A stretch of 10,618 nt of DNA, taken from NCBI GenBank assembly GCA_001430745.1, contig KQ481938.1, positions 1,166,348 through 1,176,965 of the forward strand. The letters run 5' to 3'. Shown in pieces: positions 1 through 7,400 of the stretch. Within the stretch, counting starts at the first letter, position 1; each line of letters opens with the position of its first letter. Source of the stretch: Auxenochlorella pyrenoidosa. Taxonomy: Eukaryota; Chlorophyta; Trebouxiophyceae; Chlorellales; Chlorellaceae. The notes beneath the pieces were generated by a model, which saw only the letters and a list, made by a program, of their open reading frames with translations, was not told where the DNA came from and did not search any database. Both the position numbers and the translations under genes were made by a program.

Positions 1-97
1 ACACACCACCACCACCACCACCACCACCACCACCACCACCACACACACACACACACACATACACACACACACCACACACACCACCCCACACACATCC
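1..97. repeat. ACC / AC microsatellite tract
   Basis: About twelve ACC units run from 5 to 40. They pass into AC dinucleotides up to about 80, and then into mixed CACC/CA steps. The tract ends just before a pyrimidine-rich stretch and the acceptor CTGCAG at 113-115. It therefore lies in the 3' part of an intron of the pentatricopeptide gene that follows. No coding sense is visible. Confidence 0.9.
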
Positions 98-115
98 CAC
101 ACCCGCCTCCTGCAG

Positions 116-2375
116 GCGCTCGCGCCGCGCGGGCAGCAGGCGGAGCTGCGGGAGCAGGCCGAGGTGGCCTGGCTGGCGCAGGCTTTTGCCGTGTACCGCG
201 AGGCGGTGGCCGCCGGCGTCAAGCCCACCATGCGCATGCTCAACCGCGTGCTCATGTGCCTGCGCGTGGCCTGGGAGGGCAAGCACGTGAGGCCTGCTGC
301 TGGGCGGGGGCCGCGCCGAACGCTTGCTGTGCGAGCCGGTGGCAGGCCATCCACGCGGGGCGCTGCATGCCTGTGTTCCCTGGCAGGCAATATTATTTGA
401 GCGACCGCTGCCCCGATGCGGGAGGTCCTGCCGGCAGCGACTCATCGCCTGCCTGCTGCCCTGCCCCCCCTTTCCTGTCGTTCAGGCCGGCGAGGGCCGC
501 GGCGGCGGCGCTGCCGTGACCGCCGAGGCGCTGCTGCCGCACCACTCGCCCGCGCAGCTGGGCTCCTTTTCGCCCATCCCCGGCGCCATGGGCGGCGAGG
601 TGGGCGGCGGCGTTGCGCGGCAGGAGAAGATCGGGGTGGAGAGCGTGTACCACGTGCAGGCTGTCTCCATACTGGAGGAGGCCATCATCAGGTGGGGTGG
701 TGTGTGCGGGTGGGGTGGTGGTGGTGGTGTGTCGGTGGGTGTGGGGTGGGGGCCAGGATGGGCGGCAGCACCATGGCCTCTCCGCATGCAGCAAGCAGGC
801 CCGTGGGCTTTGGCGCGCCAAGAGGGCTGGCCTGGCGGTGACGCCGTCCATTCCTGGAGGAGGCCCCCACATGTATTGATGCAGAACAGAGCAAGCGTCT
901 GCGGCGGGGATTCATCAGGGAGTTGGTTGTGAGGAACGTCTGGGATGCCTGCAGCATCTGCCCACCGCACCCGCCGCCCCCTGCACCCCCCTTCCCGCAG
1001 CAACGTGGTGCCCTCGTTCAAGATCGACTCTGACCAGCCCATCGACCTGCGCGCCATGCCGCCGGCGGTGGCAGAGGTGTACGTTCTCACTGGTGCGTTG
1101 CCAGCTGGCGCTGCAGCAGGCCCACGCGCCGGTGGCGAGGGGTGTCCAGCGCATGCAAGCAGCGGCCTGCCGCCTGTGTGGTCCAGGGCAGCACACGCCT
1201 CTGCAGCCCGTTGGTGCGCCGCCCTGGACCAACCTGCTCCCCTTGCGCCCCTGTTCCCGTGCCTGCAGTGCTGTCGGCGATGCAGCGGCTGTGCGAGGCG
1301 CGGCGGGTCATCACCCAGAACATTGTGTTCCTGGTGCCCGAGTACGACGGCTCCAAGGTGAGGCGCCCGCGCCCTCCCAGCTGCTGCTTCTCTCTGCTTT
1401 TCACTCCTTTTTCCCCCCTGCCACGCGCCCTCAACGTGGGAGAACAATGTCTGTGTGTGATGCTGACGCGGGTCAGCCGTGTGCTACGGCGCCGTGTGCG
1501 CCCGTGCTCCATGCCTGGCCTGGCTGGTCTGCACTGAGCAATGCTGTGGTAAGACTTGCTGGCTCTGTCCGTGCTCAACAAAGGACCAATGCGTGCACAC
1601 TTTCTGACCTCTGCGCAGGTGTTCATGCCGTCGCACCTCTCGCACATCGACTACGAGCAGATTGCACCTGCGGGCACGCGCCTCGACAGGTGCGCTGCCC
1701 CGCACTGGCCGCAGCACCCCTGCCTGCCTGCCCACCTTGGCTCCCTGGGCTCTGTGTGCCATCCATTGGAGCTCTCAGTTGCTACGCGTCCCCCCGCACC
1801 ATCACCTCTCCTGACCAGCCCTGCCTGCCGCCCCCTGCCTGCCACCTCCCATGATGCAGCGAGGAGGAGGCGGGCTCTGAGGATGACGCTTACGGCCTCT
1901 CCTTTGGCGACTCTGATGCCGCCTTTGCGCTGGCGTCTGCCGGCGCCGCCGCCGACGGCGCCGACGAGCGCACCGGGCTGGGCGTGGCGGGGGTGCTGCG
2001 CCGGCTGCGCCTGTGGGCGCGCGAGTACGGCGAGCGCGGCTTTATCCTGCTGGAGGCCAAGGAGATCACGCGCTGGTGCAAGGCCACCCAGCGGTGAGAG
2101 GGGGTTGGGCCCGGCGACTGGGGAGCTGGGAGGGTGGGCGCGCGGTGCTCGGGGCCCGCTGTGCAATTTTGTCTGCCCGCCTCGCCTTGTGGCTGTGACT
2201 GGCGCGCACCAATCCACAGACCTGACACTCGTGCGCTGCCTGCCTGCGTGCCTTGTCCTGCAGCGCCGTGGAGCGTCGGTCGGCCTCTGCCCTGGCGGTG
2301 CAGAAGCCGTACGGCCAGCATGGGCGCTCCTCACTGGTGCAGCAGCAGCACCAGATCCGCAGCAGCGGGTGGTGA
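116..2375 (+). CDS. MRL1: MRL1-like pentatricopeptide repeat protein, C-terminal part (5' end outside window)
   Basis: Spliced reading: join(116..286, 486..691, 1001..1092, 1269..1357, 1619..1689, 1860..2093, 2264..2375), giving 324 codons then TGA. All six introns are GT-AG (199, 309, 176, 261, 170 and 170 bases) and the phases agree at each join. The first exon holds a pentatricopeptide-type helix pair (AFAVYREAVAAGVKPT, then a leucine-rich helix). Next come a Gly/Ala-rich linker, EEAIISNVVPSFKID, MPPAVAEVYVLT, an acidic loop, and near the end a VLRRLRL...ITRW segment and QQQHQIRSSGW. From memory, these match the order of conserved blocks after the repeats in MRL1, the nuclear-encoded chloroplast factor that binds and stabilises rbcL mRNA (the large subunit of Rubisco). 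The start and transit peptide lie upstream of the window. The pentatricopeptide nature is fairly secure and the MRL1 identity is probable. The last exon could instead splice on, because GTGAGC at 2372 is a good donor. Confidence 0.6.
692..1000 (+). other. Intron 2 of the MRL1-like gene, with a G-rich GGT repeat
   Basis: This intron of 309 bases runs from GTGGGG to TTCCCGCAG. Its first 65 bases (692-756) are almost only G and T, with at least four runs of three to five G and a GGT array near 713-733. The transcript could form a G-quadruplex starting at the donor itself. The rest of the intron shows no gene. Its length is a multiple of three, but the flanking reading does not stay meaningful within it. 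Confidence 0.75.
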
Positions 2376-2894
2376 GCACGCGGCGCCTGGCACTCTTGCT
2401 GAGCTGGCAGCCGGGACACCAGCAAGCCGTCTCCGAGCACGCCACCATTGATCCCTCCCCACCCTCCTCGCTGTACCATAGCCATCCCCTGCTCGGCATC
2501 CCCAGGCCTGCTGCGCGCCTGTTCTCATGGCAGCACCGCAGCATGGCTGGGCAGGCAGGCGCTGCCACGTGCGCACTAGTGCGGTGCGCGACCAGCCCTC
2601 TGCACATGCCTAACAGCAGCCATGGCACACTGCGCCGGTCTTCAATCATCGCGTTTCTCAAGGCAGGGCCGCCGAGGCTGTGGCCAGCCTGCCACTCCCT
2701 CTTCCATCTTGCGCGGGCTGTCGCCCAACAGCTCGCGTTGTCCCTATTTGTTTGCCCGGGCCTGCTTTTTCTCATGCTGTGGCGCAGGCTGCTGCCTCGA
2801 CCCCTCTCCCGAGCTCCCTCCCTTCCTCTCAAGTGCATCGCCATTTAGTTGCCGAGAAGACACACCTTCCCCCCGAAACATATGGCCGTGGCAT

Positions 2895-2908
2895 CCCCCC
2901 CCCCCCCC
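2895..2908. repeat. C14 homopolymer
   Basis: Fourteen consecutive C bases lie in the intergenic region, followed by TG and a further C-rich stretch. This is a simple repeat and a likely place for sequencing length errors. It lies in no coding exon, so an error would break no gene. Confidence 0.9.
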
Positions 2909-3247
2909 TGCCCCCACGAGTTTTCTCCCCGTTTTCCCGTGCAACCGCCCCTCCCTGCATTGCAATATACATGCACATGATGCCCGTCCTGCCAGATGGG
3001 CTGGAGGAGACACGCGGAGATTGCGCGCATGGTGGAGCTTTGCTTTGCCACAACGAGGCAGGGCCGGCGAGGCTGGAACCAGCTGAAATGGGGGCCAGGT
3101 TACCAACGTTGGGTCTGATGTTGATGTCTGGGGTTGCTGGGTGAGAGGGAAGACAGGGCCGCCCGATGCGGCCGGTGCACATGCTGGGGAGAGACCACAG
3201 CAGCTGCTGGAATGACAGCGGCGCAGTTATGCAGCTGTCAGACTGGG

Positions 3248-3255
3248 TATAATAA
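3248..3255 (+). promoter_or_regulatory. TATA-like box before the NPF-motif gene
   Basis: TATAATAA stands out in a GC-rich surrounding and begins 59 bases upstream of the ATG at 3307. That leaves room for transcription start about 25-30 bases downstream and a short leader. This is inference from position and composition only. Confidence 0.4.
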
Positions 3256-3306
3256 TCTTTGCCTGTCCTTGAGTTGCACCTTCTGGCCAGGCGCACGTTA
3301 GACAGT

Positions 3307-4108
3307 ATGGCCGCCGCTCCAAACGGCAGCCCGCGGAAACCCATTTCGCTAGACTTTGCCGTCTTTCCGGAGCTTCCGGCCAAAGCAGCGGTCCTGGCGG
3401 GTGCCCGCGGGCCCGGCGATCTCATCAAAGCGGCGGCGCCAGCGCCGGCAAGCAGCACAGCTGCCGCCAGCCCAACATGTGCTGCGCTGAGCCAGCCTGC
3501 CTTCTTCTCCGTCTCCAGCCCTGTGCCCGTGGGCAGCCCCGGGGCAGGCAGCAGCCCCAAAAGCAAGGTCCATGCTGTGCGTGGCTGCCAGGGCTACGGC
3601 CGCTTTGATCCGCCGCCAGCAGCCGGCACTGGCACGGGCGGCGTGGCGGCCGCGCTCACGCCTGCAGCATTTGATGCCTGTGGCCATGCCATCCGCTCCG
3701 AGTGCTTGGGATCCCATTTCGACAGCCATCTCAGCGCCTCTGTGGCAGGTGAGACCTACCGCTCTTGCATACTGCTCCACACCTGCTCACAGCCTCAGTC
3801 AGAACTCTCCTGTGTGGTGCATGAATGGCTAGCTACGCTCCCCTGCTACAGAAGACCGCACGGCCCCATTCGTGACGGCCATTGCCTGGGGCGCGCCAGC
3901 GCCGCCTGATGAGACCTGCCCCTGCAACGACAGCTCTGGCGGCGGCGCCGGGCCGGCTCGCAGGGAGAGCAGCTTTGGCGCTTTTGCTGCCGCTGCCAAC
4001 GACTGCACCGCGGGTGCTGCTGCCTGCAGCGTCTCTGGAGGGCCGAGCACGGCGCAGGGCAAGCCTGCCGCCCAGGACTTGTTTGCCGACTTCAACCCTT
4101 TCAAGTAG
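3307..4108 (+). CDS. Hypothetical 232-residue low-complexity protein with C-terminal DLF and NPF motifs
   Basis: Spliced reading: join(3307..3748, 3852..4108). The 103-base intron is GT-AG and phase 1, with donor GCAG|GTGAGA and acceptor CTACAG. The start is the first ATG of the open frame; the upstream part of that frame has no ATG. No family is recognised. The protein is rich in Ala, Gly, Ser and Pro and probably disordered. The N-terminus has a short SLDFAVFPELP segment and the C-terminus reads DLFADFNPFK. NPF is the ligand of EH domains, and DLF/DPF-type triplets bind clathrin-adaptor appendages. A small accessory protein of endocytosis or vesicle coating is therefore possible, but this is inference from two short motifs. 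No signal peptide or membrane segment is seen. A TGTAA signal about 90 bases past the stop supports a real transcript unit. Confidence 0.65.
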
Positions 4109-4441
4109 GAGGCCATCAAAAATGATGTGGTTGACCTGCCTGCTTGAATTAGCCAGATGATTGTGTGGCACTGCTGTACAGAAATCACATGTCTTTGTAA
4201 GAGCATCAGGCAGGCAGGCAGCTGCGGTCGAAAGCTCACCATGTTCAGCCCGTGCCGAGGGGCGGGTGAGGGGCCGCCGTGGCTGGCGGTGTCCCAGCGC
4301 ACCTAGCGCCTCTTCAGCAGATATCGCGTGTTTCCCATAACACTTGCTTGCAGCAAGGAAAATTGGGACGGAAAACTGATGAGAAATGAAGGAAATGTTT
4401 GGGCATGACAGAACGAATGAAGTGGACAATATATAAGCAAA
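4109..4441. other. Convergent intergenic region between the NPF-motif gene and the kinase gene
   Basis: The two flanking genes point at each other with their stops 333 bases apart. The segment is less GC-rich than its surroundings, as expected of 3' untranslated DNA. It holds the TGTAA signal of the + strand gene. I found no TTACA (TGTAA read on the - strand) that would end the kinase transcript, so that transcript may end at a variant signal or run into the neighbour. An AT-rich ATATATAA at about 4429-4436 sits in the kinase trailer. Confidence 0.65.
4196..4200 (+). terminator. TGTAA polyadenylation signal of the NPF-motif gene
   Basis: TGTAA is the usual polyadenylation signal in green algae. 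It lies 88 bases after the TAG stop in a T-rich context (CTTTGTAAGA). Cleavage would be expected roughly 10-20 bases downstream. Confidence 0.6.
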
Positions 4442-7400
4442 CTACATGCCTCCTTTTGCGGCATCTGCGGCATCACTGCCCCTGCTGCTGCCGCCACTAC
4501 TACTGCCGCTGGTGCTGCTGCTAAAGAATGCACCGATTGCAGCAAACGGAGATTCGAGCTGCTGTGCTGCCGTCTGCGGCGCTGGAAGCTGCTGGCCAGT
4601 GCTGCTACCTCCAGCGCTGCCTTTGCTACTGTTGCGCACCTCTCCGCTGCCCCTGCTGCCACCCCCGCAGCTGCTGCCGAAGCCTCCCAGCGACGGCCCT
4701 GCCGCAGCCGACGAGGCGTCGGTTTCCGAGACGGTGGATCGGCATTCCACACGGTGGGCCTGCTGTGCCGTGTCGGCCGCCACGCGCGCCAGCTCACCCA
4801 GTAGCCTCTCCCGGATGGAGGGAAAGCCCGGCCGCTGGGCAGGGTCCTCCGACCAGCAGTCGTAGATCAGGCCGGCCAGGAAGGGTGGGCAGCCCTCGGG
4901 GAGCGGCAGGCGCTGCATGGGGCAGGGTTGAGAGGCCTCAGGCTGGGTCGGATGTCGGCAGATGCGGCGAAGGTGGCAGTTACAGGAGTGCACGGGCGGA
5001 CCGGTTGACATTGTTGTAATTGCTAGCGCTAAGCTTCAGAACCACCCGGGTGGACAAGAGACAGAACAGAGGAGCACAGGGCTGCTCACCTCTTTCAGCA
5101 CTCCAACCTGGAAGATGACCTGCAGCAGCACAGCGCAGGCAGCATGCTAAGCCTACTTAACAAATGGTGGTGTGATTTCATGCATGCAGGCGCAGCCAGC
5201 CAGTCAATGCAGGTTTGATAAAGCTCTTCGCATGCAAGCTGTCCATGGCATTCCCGCAGGTCTATACGGACCTGCATGGGGCCCGCCAGGTGGCGCCAGG
5301 GCACCTCCCCCGTGAGCATCTCGTGGCACAACACCGCAAAGGAGAAGACGTCCACCTGGGGGGAGGGGCCAGGCAAGAGGCGCAAGGGAAGGGAAGGCTG
5401 CGCCTCAGCAGGCGGCGACAGACGTGCTGCACCGACGTGCCCCCCACTCGACCAAGAACAGGCCGGCCCCTTTTTGAAACCCAGCTGCGTGCCGCCACCG
5501 CCAGCAAGCCCTCCACCCTGCCACTCATGCATGGCGTTGCAGGCCAGGCCACACCAACTGCCGCCGCCGCCGCCGCCGCACCTTTTCTGTGACGGGCTTG
5601 CCATCAAACAGCTCGGGTGCCATGTAGGTGGGGGTGCCTGCCTGGCCGTTGGCGGTGGACACAAACGTGCGGTCCTTGAACTTGGCAATGCCTGCAGGGA
5701 AGGGCGGATGAAGGCGGGAGGGGGGTGGCGCCGGCTGCAGGAGCTCTCATCCCAAGGCATGGCCGCAGGCCCAGCTGCTGCTGCTGCTGTGTGCGGGCAG
5801 GGTGGGCAGAGGGGCTACTGCTCAGCTGGATGCACGCTCACCAAAATCGCACACTTTGGCCCGCCCCTGCGCATCCAGCAGCACGTTCTGCAGCAGGCAG
5901 CGGGGCAGAGCAGGGAGGAGGGAGTGCATGCATTCTGCCAGCGCCAGACATCGGGGAAAGCCGTGTGCACAGACGCGTGGATTTGGCATGCATCCATACT
6001 GCCCAACCAGCCCCTCTGTAATGCTGGCTGTTCCAGCGTGCCATGGCTCTTGGCGCATCCTGCCATCCGCTCGCGCCCACACCTGGGCTTTGAGGTCGCG
6101 GTGCACGATGCGGGGGTGCAGGTAGCACATGGCCTCTGCCACGTCAGCCGCCACCCGCAGCAGGGCGCCATAGGGCAGCGGGCGGCGGCGCCGCGCGCCG
6201 GGCGTGCCGTGCAGGCGCGTGTGCAGCGAGCCGCCCTCTGCCAGCTCCTCAACGATGCAGATATTGGGGGGCACTGCGGCGCGGGGCATGCAGTGCACAC
6301 CGGTGGACGAAGAATTGCCTCCAAAGCCAGGCCAGCAGTGCAGCGAGCCGACCAAGCTGGCGCTGTACTTCGGGGCGGCATGGGCCTCGGTAGGCCGCTG
6401 CACAGATCCCTCACAGACCCCTCCCTCCCTCCCCAACCGCCCACCGGTGCAGGCGGCCAGCAGGCACACGATGTGCGGGTGGCGCAGCCCCGCCAGCACC
6501 CGCGCCTCCTGCCTGAAGCTCTGCAGCTCGCGGCTGCGGCTGCCGCAGGCCGTCTGCAGCACCTTGACCGCCACTGGGCGCCCCCGCCACTCGCCTGCAG
6601 CAAGGCAGGGCTGGGGCGGGTCAGGGCGGCAGCTCCGCTCGCGGCAGCGACGGCGGCGCTTGCCGGCCCGCAATGCAGCAACCCTGCCCGGCCCCCTCCA
6701 CTCGCCTCGGTACACGACGCCAAAGGCGCCCGCCCCCAGCTGCTCAAACAGCGCCACATCCTTGACAAGGTCCACCGAGCCATCGCTGCCCGGCTCCGCC
6801 CCACTGCTGCCGCCGCTGCTGCCCAGGGTGGCACGCTGCCCAGCGGGGCTGGAGGCTGCAGAGCTGCCGCCGCTGGCAGCCCCTTTGCGGCTGCAGGCAT
6901 CGCCCGCCTTGAGACTGTCCGCAGCAGCACCAGCAGCAGAGCGGACCCCCGGGGCGATGCTGACATTGCAACCGATGCTGGCACCGCCAACGATGGCACC
7001 CACACCAGCAAGGGGGAGTGGGCCGCTCCCGCTGGGCTCAGCAACCAATGCAACGGGGGTCAGGATGGAGGCGAGCGTCGGGCCTCCAATAAGGCCCGGC
7101 GCCAGCGGCGCTCTGCCAGGCGAGCCAGCGGGGCTGGCAGTGCTGCTGCCGGCCGAGGTGACAGACGCCTCTGCAGCAAACAGCTCTGACTTGCTCAAGG
7201 CCGCGGCCCGCTGCGCCTCCTGCTGCTGCCGCTGGCGGATGCGGCGTCGGCGCCGACGGTACAGCAGCAATAGCGTGCCCCCCAGCAGCAGCACCACAGC
7301 TGCGCCCCCGCCGCCTGCTGCTGCTGGCACCAGAACAGCGTTACGGCCGCTACCCCTGGCCTCTTCGGGTGGGAGCTCAGGTGGCGGGGCGGGAGATGCT

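Larger units (their letters stand above)
2376..3306. other. Intergenic region of about 930 bases, no gene recognised
   Basis: This lies between the stop of the MRL1-like gene and the start of the small NPF gene. It should hold the 3' untranslated region of the first and the promoter of the second. No TGTAA signal was found on the + strand, so the end of the first transcript is not placed. Open stretches on both strands here have low-complexity, Cys/Pro/Arg-rich translations without recognisable domains, as expected by chance in GC-rich DNA. It contains a C14 homopolymer and a TATA-like box, listed separately. Confidence 0.7.

Noticed and set aside
1..97. Telomeric repeat or CRISPR-like array
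   Set aside because: The units are ACC and AC, not TTTAGGG or the like, and there are no spacers. It is a simple microsatellite inside an intron.
1651..2844. Long - strand open frame of about 400 codons opposite the MRL1-like gene
   Set aside because: It is rich in Arg, Ala and Gly with no domain, and runs opposite well-supported exons and across their introns. This is expected of GC-rich DNA with few stop codons.
2829..3566. - strand open frame overlapping the promoter and first exon of the NPF-motif gene
   Set aside because: No recognisable domain, and the frame crosses the C14 tract. The + strand gene there has a consistent intron, stop and TGTAA signal.
4429..4436. ATATATAA as a + strand promoter
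   Set aside because: No + strand gene begins downstream. It lies just after the kinase stop and is better explained as AT-rich 3' untranslated sequence.
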